A DNA stretch of 64,000 nucleotides from the NCBI RefSeq assembly GCF_000328475.2, contig NC_026482.1:620001-684000 (forward strand), in the 5' to 3' direction. The notes below the pieces were generated by a model that was not told the origin of the DNA, made no database searches, and saw nothing but the letters and a program-made list of their open reading frames with translations. Positions within the stretch are counted from its first letter, which is position 1, and each line of letters begins with the position of its first letter. The translations under genes were made by a program, and so were the position numbers. The DNA comes from Mycosarcoma maydis (lineage: Eukaryota; Basidiomycota; Ustilaginomycetes; Ustilaginales). This document shows positions 52,156 to 63,423 of this stretch, in pieces.

Positions 52156-55100
52156 TCAGCGCTGCTTCTTCTGATCGCTGCTCACAGTGCGCAAGATGCC
52201 TTCCCTGAGCAGGTTCAGACTCTTTCGTCCGAAGCTCATGTCCTTTCCGCCTCGCGAGCCCGTATTGAGGTAGCGTTCCTCGGCTGCCTCTTGGGCGTAC
52301 CGGTTGAATTCAGCTTCGTAACCTGGTTCACATTCCATCTCGTCATCCTCGTCTTCCTCTTCCTCCTCATCCTCATCCTCGCCGTACTGAACTGTGCTCA
52401 ATCGATTGCGTGCCGAGCCACGCCCAACGTTCATAGACCGACGTGGAATGTCCATCGACATGAAGCGCTTCGCCGGTGCCATGCTAAATGCACTCTGGCT
52501 TCGTGGCGGCAACCGACCCAGCGAAGGATCAGGAGCAGGCGAAGAGAGTACGCGCTGACGCTCCGTTTGGAAGCTGGCTCTGGACACGCTCAGTCCAGAG
52601 TAGCTCTTCCGAGTTCGCAGTTTGGGCAAGAATGTGGCGATCGATCTTGACGGCACCGCTTGACCCTGATCGAATTCGTCCGCACCACCAATCACGATGG
52701 ATGGTTTGCTGCTGTCGACAGAGGCGCCGAACGTCGACTCGCGCTTCTTGCGGCCAAATGGCAGACGGAAGATTGACTTTTTGCTCTTTTCTGGGCTGGC
52801 TGGTGAGCCCACTACTCCGGTGTAAGCTTCTGACTGCGATCGACCCTGCATCGGGAAATCGCGTCGAGACGGCGCCAGAGCGTCATGACCACCGTTAACG
52901 AAGCTCGGCGAGTTGAGCACCCCGTCGGGTCGACGTGGATTCCTGGGCGGTCGTGCCGGCCCAGCGCTGCTGACCGAAGCATCGTCGGGAATCGTCATGT
53001 TGCCAGTATCCAAGTTGATTTCGGATGGTGCTGACCTCATGCCTCTAGATGCTTGCATGCTAGCACGTCCCGCATCTGCTGGTCCGCTGCCATCCTGGCG
53101 CGTCATGGCGAGTGTCGGTGCTAAACCTGGCGATCGCGGCAATGACGAGCTCGAGTCGATTACGGAGCTTCTCATTCCTCCTGTCGCGCTGCGCTGGTGG
53201 TCGCGCTCTCCAGCAGCCGGTGGCGTGGAAGGAAGCGCCTTACGCGAGTTTGCACTTGCGCCGCTGAAGCGCATCGACTTGCGCGCATCTGCCTCGTCTT
53301 CATGCTGCTCGCTGTCGGGGATGGACTGCAACGCCGGGGTGCGAAGTTCTCGCATGCTGGCAAAGCTCGACATTCGGCCGTTTCGCGCATCGCTCGGATG
53401 CACGGACATACGTTCGCCCGCCATACTGCTCCCAGGCGAGGGCTGTGACACTGACATGGCGCCAGGCACCGGAGATGCCAGTGTCTGGAGTGAGGGCGAA
53501 TTCATGTATTTCTCCATCATAGCGTTGGGTGCCCTCCTCATCCTTGCCGAATCGATGGCACTCGCCTGTGGCGAAGCAGGCTGGAACGGTCCGAGATCGA
53601 GGCTGTTCTGACTCGCCATACCTGGCGGATTCTGGAAGAGGGAAGTGCTGCCGCTTCTTGTGGTTCGACCCTTGGACTCGGCGTCACCATCAGCGCCGTT
53701 GCGGAAGGATGAAGAGGTCGACATCCGAGACTTGCTGAGCATGCCGTTGAGAGGCGGACTGACCGCATCGAGCGAGCGATCAACACTGGACAAGCCCTGT
53801 TGAAAGCGCGGGCTTCCGGCTCCAGATCCTTGCGAACGCTTGCTGGCATTGCGACTGGCGATGCTGCCGTTCAGACTACCGTCCGCAGCTGCTCCTGTTG
53901 GGGTATCCCGGCTCAGAGCACCACTGCTACCCGTGAGCTTGGAAAGGAGGCCGCGAAGGCCCTTCTTCTTGCGCCGAGAGCTCTCTTCGCCGTCCGTTTC
54001 GAGACCGCGAGGGCCTGCTTCCATGGGATTGACGTAGCCGTCGCTCGAAACCATTCGCGATCGCTTAAACGCCGTCGCATCCGGGACCGACGAATCGCCA
54101 TCTCCAGGAAAGCCGTAGAAGGAGCGGTTGAGTGTAGCGGGCGATGCGACCCCCAAAGGAGTGGCAGGGAGGAAACCATTCTGATTGAGCCGGTGCTCGG
54201 CACGATCTTCTTGAGCCACATGCATGTCGATCATCGAGCCACTGTTCATCAGCGACAATTGAGATGCGCCCGAACGAGACGCTAGACGCGAAGGCGTGCC
54301 AGTGGGCGAGGTGCCCGCAAAAGATCTCGAGGGCGGCATGAGGCTGTCTGCGGGGCTAGCAGGATAACCAGCAGATGCTGCCCGAGCAGAATCGGCGGCA
54401 GATCGCAAATCTTGGACGCTTGCTGCTCTAGCGGCTTGGGCTGAACCGAAGGGCACACGGCGACCGCCGACAGAAGTTGAAACACCCCCAGCGAGCGCTG
54501 ATCCGCTAAGCTGCTCCTCCAGATCGGAGCCAGAACCAAAGGGCATTGTTTTGGGAAACGTGCGCGTTTGCAGCGGTGTGACAGGATACGCAGGATATCC
54601 GAGAGGCGGTGTCGTCGTCGGTAGCGGCGGTGGCGGAGCCGATGCACCTAAAGTCATTTTCTTGCGAGCCGCTTGGGCTGCTGCAATGTCGCGTTCCTTC
54701 TCCTGCTTCTGCTGCGGCGTCAAGCCACTGTCATCCGTCGAGGTCTGTAGCATCGACTGACGTGAGACGGCAGCAGCAGCGACTGAAGCTTCGCGAGGAG
54801 GCGCAAAGGGTGAAGAAAGACCACGATCGGGCTGCTGCGCAGGTGCAGATGCAGATGCGTCCAAGACAATCATGCTGCCACGGCTGCTGACAGAGTCGGC
54901 GTAGTGCCTCGCCTTCTTGTCAGCCTCGATGCGCATCCTCTGCTGCTCCATGGCGATGTATTTGGCTTGCACAGCCAAGAATGTCTGCAGCGTGCGCCAT
55001 CGAAACGAGGAGGCCGGCGGATTCATTTGCGTGTGGAGTTTCAGGCGTTCGACGGTAAGTGCCTCGCCCTTACCGATTCTTTTCCTTGGTCGACGAGAGC

Positions 55101-58073
55101 CTCGCGAATCAAGATGGCTGCTGATGCTGTCTCCGTGGCCACTGCTACCACTTGGACCGATGAAGCTATTGCCATTGGCTGCTGCAGCTGCAGCTGCAGC
55201 TGCTGCTTCTTCTTCGGCTTCAAGCCGGACCGCCTCTTCAAAGTCCTTGTCGCTCTCGCGTTCCCAGATGCCCTCGCCAACAACACGAATGTCGACCATA
55301 TCTTCGTCTCGCATCATGCACTCAAGGCACACCTCGGGATCGTTGAGGCTCCTTCGTACGCCGTCGGGGCCGATCAAGCCAGAGGGAAGGCCGTCAGGAC
55401 GATGCTGGAGCTCGAACGGCGGCACCAAACTTCGTTGAGCCATCAGACCAGGATACTGCCGCGAACCCATCTTTTGCGGAGCGGTGTTAGGAGAGGCAAA
55501 GACCGGATAAGGACCAACGTTGCTGCCACTCGAAGCGACATTGGCGGCGGCCATGGCGGCACTGAAAGCGCCAACGCTTCTCCTCTGCTCGCGCGCCTGC
55601 AGCTTCTGAAGCTGCTGCGTGCTGTACGTGTGCTTGGACGGATCGGCGGGTGCAGGCGCGAGCGCGCCAGCAACACGATCGCCCGTCGCAACGCCGCTTC
55701 TAACACCGTCACCCCGCGCGGCAAGGCTGGAAGCGCCGTTCCGACTTGCAAAGCTGGTGAGATTGTCGGCAGGAACGAGCTGCAAGGGCTTGAGCTGGAA
55801 GCCATCTGAACGACTCTTCTGCGGCTTGGCAACGTCGGGCTGCTTTTTTTCGTTCTTGCGTTTCATCCTGCGTCGGCGCTCCCATTCTGCACGTGCTTCG
55901 ACCTCGCCGTCAGGCGGAGCGCTGGACTCTTGAGAGACACTCTCGGCACTGGGTGTGTCGGATCGGTCATTGGGATCGTCTCGAGGCATGCCCGGCGCAC
56001 CGGTGGTGGCTTGTGCCAGAGCTACGTTGGCGGTGAGGCTGGCGTTCGACTTGCGACGGGCACGTTCCAGAATGGGGATCGGCGGCGCCTCTGGCGGTGG
56101 GTTGGATGGAGGTGGTGGTGGCGGCGCATGCATCTGCATGTCCGAATTGACCTGCTGCTTGGTAGCCCTAGCCTGCGCTTGAAGATGAGCCAGACCAGCG
56201 GCCTTTTGTGCTGAAGAAATGTTAGCGAGCGGCTTTTTGCGATAGTCCGAGACAGGCTTCTGATGTGCTGGCCCGTTCAGAAGCACGTCGGACGCGAGCG
56301 AGAGCCGATTGCTGACTGCCTCGCTCGGAAGAGGTGGAGGGATGACGTTGTCTGCAGCAGCAGTGATTGAAGTCTCGTCGAGATCAGGGTCGATCGGACC
56401 TTGCGGCGAGCTCAACGAGACGGCGGGTTCAGTGGGTGAAACTGCGCGCACATCCTTGGCAGGAGGAATGGGAACATCGTCCAGAGGCAATAACGGTTCG
56501 GACGGACGTCGGTCTGGAGTAAATTCAGGCGAGCGACGCAGGATCTGGGCGGTCTCGTCGGACGGAGGAGCAATGGTGGTGGACGAAATGGGAGCGCTTG
56601 GCGAAGCAGGAGCCAGACTCTGCGTATTGAGGGGGGACAAAGTCGATGGCGGGGTGGTGGCAGTCAAGTCGCGGACGTGCCGAACATGGGCGTTGTTGCT
56701 ATGTTGGCGATCCACGAGCACATCGGCGGAAGCAGAGCGAGGCTTGGTCGTTGCTGTTGTGATAGCAGACGGCTGCTGTATTGCAACAGCAGGTGCAGGT
56801 TCTACAGATCGAGTAGCTGGCTGTGGATAAGGCTCGTCCCAGAATGCGCCTGGCAAGCCACCGGGAACCGAACGTTCGTCGGACCAAGTGGTGTGGGCTG
56901 AGGGGCCGCCGTCGAGCCAAGGGCGCATACTGTTTGGCTGTGTTGCAAGCTTGAGCGCAGCTGCCGAGTCGAGTGGAGGCAGCGCATTATCAGCAAGATG
57001 CTCTCTGTCCGAGGTCCTGGCCTCGTCAGCGCTAGTGAAGCCGGCGCTGTTAGCAGTCTGAAACGACAAGACCGAGGCGCGCTTTGTCTGGGTGAACGGC
57101 ATACTCGAAGTGGTGCCAAGGCTGCTGCGGTTGCCGGGAGCATCGTGTATCCAGTTGGATCCGCTGAGGTGGCTCATGGGGGTGCCGGCACGACTCAAAG
57201 TCTCTAATGGGAAGGTCTCGATGGGCTGCGTGTAGGCATCCGCTGAAGAGACGGGCTGAGGAGGCGAAGATTGTACTGGACTGTCCCAGACGGGAGGACC
57301 ACCACCGGAAGGAGGGCGAGTAGGCATTGGTGTAGTTGTAGCGGAACAAGAGTCGACACGGTTGGGCTGCTGAGGAGTGGCGGCTGTGATGATAGGTGAG
57401 GCAAAGGGGCGGCCTTTGGGAGTGCTCGATGGCTTGGGAGTGCGTGTGCCATCGTTAGAAGGGTGTGTGCGAGCGTGATGGTTGTTGTCAGGATGCGAGG
57501 GTGCGGACGGAGAAGCGAGGGTGGTAGTAGAGGGTAAATCGGTGGATGGTTGGCGCCGAGCTGAGGATGCAGAGTTGGTGGTGTCCATGGCTGTTCCAAA
57601 GAGAGAGGGAAGCTGTGGAAGCGCCTTGTTGGAAGAGGCAGGACTGGTCGAGAGCCTCTTGTCGTCCTGGCGTGGAGAACTTGCATGAGGGTGGACAGGG
57701 ATCGCCGTATCCGGTTTGGATGAGGCTGGTTGAGGGGCCGGAAGATGGAGGTGTGGGGCAGAAGGACCAGCAATATCAGTACGAGGTCGGTACGGGAGGA
57801 AATGTGTGGGTGAGGTTGCGACGTTGGTCAGCGGACACGCAGGTGATACTTACCGGTGGGTTGAAAAGATTGGGTTGACAAAGTGGGTTTTGACGGATGG
57901 GCGCTTTGGTCAGCTGCACGCAATGCAGAGGTGGCGCCAAGGTTGAGGTCGAAGCCATCATCGAAGCTGATATGAGCCCAAGTGGGTTTGCGTTGCAGGT
58001 CGGACGGTGATTCGAGGGCAAGGGAGGAGGATGGCATCGCGGCCGGTGAAGCGGGTTGCTTGGTGCCTTGCAT
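52156..58073 (-). CDS. Large Ser/Ala/Pro-rich protein with a small conserved core, unknown function
   Basis: Two exons: 57854-58073 and 52156-57725. The intron has a GTAAGT donor, a TACTGAT branch-like site and a CAG acceptor; phases match; product 1929 aa. Most of the chain is disordered, with many SP, SSP, PPR and polyproline segments suggesting heavy phosphorylation. A conserved-looking core near residues 840-1030 contains DPEVCLECMMRDEDMVDIRV, a WERESDKDFEEA segment and an Ala/Glu run. HTQMNPPASSFRWRTLQTFL and a basic-acidic helix (YIAMEQQRMRIEADKKAR) follow. The C-terminus has a poly-Glu/Asp stretch (about 1850) and a short basic tail. I recognise this layout from uncharacterised fungal proteins but cannot assign a function. 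A regulatory or polarity scaffold is possible but unproven. Confidence 0.75.
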
Positions 58074-58280
58074 GGCAGAGACGCGCGAAAGCAGGCGTCA
58101 ATTGGCACTGCGCTTAATGGAATGGGTCAAAGGCGGATAGCGTGCAATGTCAAGGTTAAGTTATGGGCGCAAAGACGACAGGAAAACCTTGTTGGTACAC
58201 AAATTCGAGCCGAGCTAGTCAGAACATACGAATCGGCGTGGCGGGTTGAGAACGAGGATGGCGTTGATTGCTGGTGGTTG

Positions 58281-58308
58281 GTTGCAAGTTGCAGGTTGCA
58301 GGTTGCAG
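58281..58308. repeat. Heptad array with GTT anchor and GCAG core
   Basis: GTT at 58281, 58288, 58295 and 58302 with cores GCAA, GCAG, GCAG, GCAG. It lies about 210 bp upstream of the Ser-rich gene start. Confidence 0.92.
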
Positions 58309-59032
58309 CTATAGTGCTCGCAGTCGACGTGGGCTTTTTTTCTATGATGGTGGTCAAGGTGACGTTTGGATAGCGATAGCGACGCTCGGGTCAAGGCAGC
58401 TGAGAGGAAGGACGGTGGCCAAGGTGGAAAGTGCTTGGACACGTACGTCTTTGTGTGCTTTTGTGCGAGGCGGCGAGGGTGCTGTATGCGAGAGACAAGA
58501 TTAAGGTTTACGAGTTCATGACGAACAGGGTTCAAGGCTTGCAACGATTCGAAGCAGAGTTTGTGCAGGCGCTCGAGTGAAAGAGCGACGGCACACGAGT
58601 CCAAGATGGAGACCAACGGGAACCGTCGTACGTGCAAGCCAGCCGAGACAAGCGTGTCGATCGGGCTGAGGCTGTTGAGATGGCGATGAGCGCGTCCGAT
58701 CGGAGATGCACCGAGCGAGGCGTGAGGAAGGATGGAAAGAAAGGATTCAAAGGAAGAAAGGAGCGAGGAGAGAAGAAGGAAGAGGGAGACCGAGACCGAG
58801 ACGGAGACCGAGACAAGGATGCACGAAGGTCTGAGCGTGACTTGCGAGACACTTGTGACTATGTGACAGAGTGATGGGACACAAGTGACGAGTGTGCTGA
58901 ACAGACGAGGCCAAGCAAAACACGAAAGCGAACCACACAAATTGCACCACGAATTGCACCGACAGCGTTGGTCTGTGTGAGTGAGTGAGTGGCTAAGCCG
59001 TCGCCGCCGCCGTCGCTCTACGCAGCGGCACG

Positions 59033-59112
59033 ACTCACGCTTCACGCTTCACGCTTCACAGTTTACGCTTCTGGATTCTGGATTCTGGATTCTGGATTCT
59101 GGATTCACAACT
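59033..59112. repeat. Longest heptad array, twelve in-phase anchors
   Basis: Anchors every 7 bp from 59033 to 59110: ACT, CTT, CTT, CTT, GTT, CTT, ATT five times, ACT. Cores in order: CACG three times, CACA, TACG, CTGG five times, CACA. Every anchor ends in T. Confidence 0.95.
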
Positions 59113-59942
59113 GGTCAGAGCATAGAGTCCGAAATTCGAGACAGTCAAGAGCACACACATACTGTATTCCTCAACGCGGAGGAAATCGAAGCAGGCACAT
59201 CAATTCTCCATTCTCCACCACGCCCGCCTTAGCCTCCGAGTGACAGAAGAGACAGAGTGGGGCAACAGAAAGAACACGGAAGCCTTAAAAAGCCTTGTGC
59301 CATTTGTCCATAATTGTCTATCAAGAATCCAAAAATCCCAATCGTGAATCGTATTGCTAAGTTGACTGACTCGTGACTACTTCCAACCACGCACCACGCA
59401 TCCGTGACCGGTTCTTACCATCTACCATCACGCTTGGATAGCTCGGCTCGCTCAGTGCACCGGCGCTCACCGCTTGCCACACGCCGAAAGTTGAGCTGTC
59501 TCGCTGGAGATACAGCCTTGAGACGATGCTGTCCGTGTTGCCGTCGAGATTCATTATGAATTACCAACACGCTCGGTGTGATAGCGCTTCTTGTTTCTTC
59601 TTTTTTTTCTTCTTGCTGCTTGCTACGTTAGTTATGAATCTAGAACGGCTTGACTCGTGACTATAGTCGCACTAATTTGGTCGGTCGGTGTACCTTTTGG
59701 ATTTGCCCGATCCTATCTCGGCTAGACGCTCTGAGCGAGACCCCGTTTTCATTCTGGATTCACCCTTATTTGGCCAACCCGCCTTTGCATTCACGATTCA
59801 CGATTTTCTTTCTGATCGTGGCAGCTTACACTCACGACTCACAGACTCGACTGTGCACGGTGAAATTACAAACCAATCACAAATCTAAATACAAGTACAG
59901 TTACAAATACGAATACAAATTCGCTTCTCTGTTTGATCAGTA

Positions 59943-60001
59943 ATTCACGATTTACGATTTACGATTTACGATTTACGATTTACGATTTACGATTCACAAT
60001 T
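59943..60001. repeat. Heptad array, ATT anchor with TACG core
   Basis: Nine ATT anchors at 59943, 59950, 59957 and so on to 59999. The first core is CACG, six are TACG and the last is CACA. Confidence 0.95.
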
Positions 60002-60300
60002 TTATTATACGATGGTAATGTAGAAAAGCGGATACCGCTGTCAGAACTGCCCGAGGCTTTCCCGATGCATTCACAATTCACGATTGTTACCCTGAAAAAA
60101 AGTTTTTGACGTGAGGTGCGGAGCGCTTGGACGCACGCGAGCGCGCGAGCGCGCAAGCAGGTGGGTATCGAGTATCGATCGAGCCTTGGTGCTTTCGTAG
60201 AATAATCACGAATCAATCACAATCACAGTTACAATCACAATCACGAATCGTGAAGGAATCTACTGTAAAGGCGCGACGCTCATCACGAACGAATTCAGTG

Positions 60301-60335
60301 ATTTGTGATTTGTGGTTCGTGAATCGTGATTCTGG
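60301..60335. repeat. Heptad array with mixed anchors
   Basis: ATT 60301, ATT 60308, GTT 60315, AAT 60322, ATT 60329, with cores TGTG, TGTG, CGTG, CGTG, CTGG. Confidence 0.93.
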
Positions 60336-60911
60336 CTGCGTTGTGCTGCTTTGCTTACTCGTCAAGCGGCGACTGCTTCCAGTCAAGTGGCACATGAACG
60401 GTGCTGCTCGCTTGCCGCTTCGGTTCGCTCAACACCGCTGAGCCTCAGCAGATCGTAGCAACAAGGCCCCCTCTACTGCTTACAGCACCCAGTGCACGCA
60501 CACCTCATCACGCTCACATTCGTGATTGTCGCACAGACGCAAGACCACATTCCAACTGTGTAGACCGGTGACAATAAATATCATCATGCCAAGCTGATTG
60601 ATACAAAGTATGAGTGTATGAGTAGAAATACCAACCAACATCTTGAGCGCAGACCCGTGACCAGTCGCAGCTTGCGCCGCTCTACATCGCGCGTCCTGCC
60701 ATCAAGGTCGGACGCGTTGCATGTCGACTCTGTTCGAGCCTGGCAGATTCGTGATGGTTGCCATGGCAGTGCATCGTCCAGCGATGCAAAGCCCAAAGCC
60801 AAACGCGGCTCGCTCGGTTGCTCAGCTGCCCAGCGGCTGCACGACAGAGCTGCGCGCTGATCCAGAGTCTCGAGTCTCTCCTCGAAATGTACCACTCGTT
60901 CCTACTCTGCT

Positions 60912-61494
60912 CTACTTGGGTCCCGCGCCGATCCACGACCAGCTCAACCCATCCAGGCGACCCTTGGACATGTCCGCCAGCTGAGAGAAGCCAGTCGGCG
61001 TAAAGTCAAGGTCGCCCCATCCACATCCCACACATCGGTCAGCAACCGAGACGGTGATCGTCTTACCTCCATACGTCGCCGCGATCTTGTGGCCGCAAAC
61101 CGGGTTCTTGTTCGGGTTACCAGTGCCAAATGAGTCAAATAGCGACGCTGAAATCGCAACAATGTAGTCCGATTCTCCGTTGGTCCAGCCACAAGCGCCC
61201 AATCCAGGCGCGTAGTAGGTCGCCTGTCCACCGTAGTGTCCTGAAGTGGCCTCCGACGACGATGAAGAGGATCCAGCATCGGGCTTGTTCTGAGCAGCGT
61301 GATTCTTGCTTCCCGTTGCAGCAGCCGCAGCAGCGCCTTTGGCAGACGTCGAACTCGGACCAGCGCTCGAGCCAGTCGAGTCGGTGGTCGAGTCCTCTTC
61401 ACATTCATCCGACTCGGAGCCAGAGTCGTGTTGTGTTGAGGTGGACTCGGTGTTGGCGGTAGCAGCAGCAGCAGCGGCGCTGCTTGTTTGAACT

Positions 61495-61525
<31 letters not shown>

Positions 61526-61994
61526 CCTTGGCAGGAGTGGTCGAGGACTGGTCGGAAGAGCCAGTGTCGGAGGAAGAAGACGAGGGTGAAGAAGAAGAAG
61601 ACGAGGAAGAAGAAGAGTCGGCGCTGGACGAAGATGGAGACGAGGAGCCGCTAGACTTGCCACTCCAGTACTCGTCGTAACTAGGTGGAGTCTGGCCTTT
61701 GCCGAGAGCAGCGATGGCAGCCTGCTGCCATTCTGCGTTCTTGGCATGGAAGTCATCGTTCCACTTTTTCTGATCAGCCGCCTGCGCGATTTGCTCGGCG
61801 GTCTGTCTCTTTTGCACCATCATCTTGCCGTCTCCGACTGCGACAGAACGGCGAGCAGGACGCGTCTGCATCATGGCAGCATGGCGACGAACAGCAGCGT
61901 TGTGGCTGATGGTTGGCTGTGCGGCCTGCGCTACAGTCATGAGCGTAATCGAGAGAGCCACAAAGGCAAAAAGGAGAGTCTTGACGCACGTCAT
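60912..61994 (-). CDS. Secreted RlpA-like double-psi beta-barrel protein
   Basis: 360 aa from the ATG at 61994, chosen because it opens directly into a signal peptide (MTCVKTLLFAFVALSITLMT...AQAA). A dibasic site (MMVQKR-QT, about residue 65) suggests Kex2 processing. A Ser-rich and poly-Gln linker (CAG/CTG repeat at about 61495-61525) leads to the C-terminal domain (about residues 262-360). That domain holds GGQATYYAPGLGACGW, NPVCGHKI, VADRCVGCGWGDLDFTP and FSQLADMSKGRLDGLSWSW, with paired Cys typical of RlpA-like/barwin folds. Such fungal proteins are secreted and related to expansin or cerato-platanin-like modules; the exact activity is unknown. A role at the cell surface or in plant contact is inference. 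Confidence 0.82.
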
Positions 61995-63423
61995 GGTAAC
62001 TTTCTGTCTTGTACAAGGTGGAGGGGAGAGCAAGTGAAGAAGGCGAGCTAAGCAGGAATGTTTCGAATCAAGGCACCGGCGCGATCAACGCTGCTGGACC
62101 AAATGGCAAGGAGAAAGTGGCACAAGACGAAGGCGGAACAGGAGAGGGAGCGAGACAGACGGTCAAGACGAGATGATGAGGAGGGAGCAAGAGAAAGCTC
62201 ACGCCGTTGGTCTCTGTCATGTATATAGCATCAAGGCTGGAACGGCTGCCAGCGCGTCAAACGAGGCCAAAAGACGAAAGACGACCAACGACCAACGACC
62301 AACGAACGCTTCGAATTCATGACCAGAAGATGGCGTCAAAGGCAGCGGGGCAGAGAGTCAAACAGAGACCTGGTGTTTCGGGCCAGGCTTGCATACTCTG
62401 TACAGTATGCAACACAGCACTTTGACAGAAGCAAGAATCACGAATCACGAATGGAAGCAGCATCCTCATCGAGCTGTGACAGCGAGCAGCAGCTAACGTT
62501 CAGGAGAGAGCCGAGAGAGCCAGACTAGACAGTCTGAGCGGTTGCTGCAAGACGTGCATGGCAGCCGAGGTGGTGCAGCGTTCACGCTTCGATTGGCAAA
62601 GTGGAATTCTGCCTTCACGCTTGGAGCTCCAAAATCGCGCGCATACGAAACCCAAGCGTGAAGCTGCCAGCGTCTTTGGTCGCACCCAACAACCGAATCA
62701 CAAATGCAGGCCAAGACCAACCGTGAACACACTCGTGCGTTTGCCGCTGCGGTTGCTTGGTGGTTGCTTAAGCGTAGCACCTCACATCGCATAGCTAAGC
62801 TGTTCATGATTCGATACGGCCAGGCGTTATTCACATTGCAGCTTGCTCCTAAGTTAGCAATTTGTGCGCGTAACAGCCCGCCGAAGCGTACTTTCAACGT
62901 CCCAGTCTCGACGTGCATAGCTTCATCCACAATTGCTTGCACAACTCTGTAGTATCCATCACGTTAGCCTTGGGTGCGTGGTGCCATTGAGCCCACAGCA
63001 CTCTCAAGGCCAACGCCAAGCGATGGACAGCTGAGATCGGAACAGGCGTAAGGGGCTGCGCGCGCGAATCACGAATCGTGAATTCCTTTTGGACGAAAGT
63101 CGTGAGTGCAAGCGTCGTGCGTGAAGGCACGAGGCGTGAGGTGCGTCGCTCTAGAAACCAAGCGTGTTACATTGAACAAGCGAACATGGACAGGCTTACG
63201 AATCGTGAATCACGAATTGATCTTCCGAATTCCGACAGTTGAACCCTGTCGCCGTTTTTTTTTCTTCTTCTTTTGTGCTCTTTCTTGCCAAAGTTTTTGA
63301 CAAAGCAGCGACAAATATCGAACACAGCAACTCGTGACTTACTCACGACTCTTGCCCTAAGAGGTTCGACATCTTTGACCATCACATCCCCATCCTTTTG
63401 TCCCACGGTCATCATTCATTATA
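61995..63423. other. Intergenic between divergent genes
   Basis: 1.4 kb. It holds the upstream region of the secreted-protein gene, a heptamer run ACGACCA (about 62281-62302), AAT-CACG-AAT pairs near 62437 and 63067, and a T-rich stretch at 63256-63275. No gene is seen. The minus-strand frame 62493-62942 has no domain. Confidence 0.55.
62281..62304. repeat. Heptamer tandem repeat ACGACCA
   Basis: Three units of ACGACCA followed by ACGAACG, 7-bp period, with a core unlike CACG. Confidence 0.85.

Larger units (their letters stand above)
58074..60911. other. Long intergenic region dense in heptad arrays
   Basis: 2.8 kb. Frames at 58215-59045 and 58632-58874 look like antisense or low-complexity artefacts. 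Arrays lie at 58281-58305, 59033-59112, 59943-60001 and 60301-60331. A GAGACC hexamer repeat lies at 58786-58816 and a TAC-containing hexamer run at 59886-59920. No RNA gene is recognised. Confidence 0.55.

Noticed and set aside
58215..59045. 276-aa minus-strand frame between the Ser-rich gene and the array
   Set aside because: Low-complexity Ser/Leu-rich translation overlapping GAGACC repeats and a heptad array; no start context or domain.
59033..59112. CRISPR-like array
   Set aside because: Unit length is 7 bp, far too short for CRISPR repeats and spacers, and the organism is eukaryotic with no cas genes.
1032..63217. Heptads as telomere or interstitial telomeric repeats
   Set aside because: The usual fungal telomere unit is TTAGGG; none of the cores or anchors resembles it, and the arrays are spread through ordinary gene-rich DNA.
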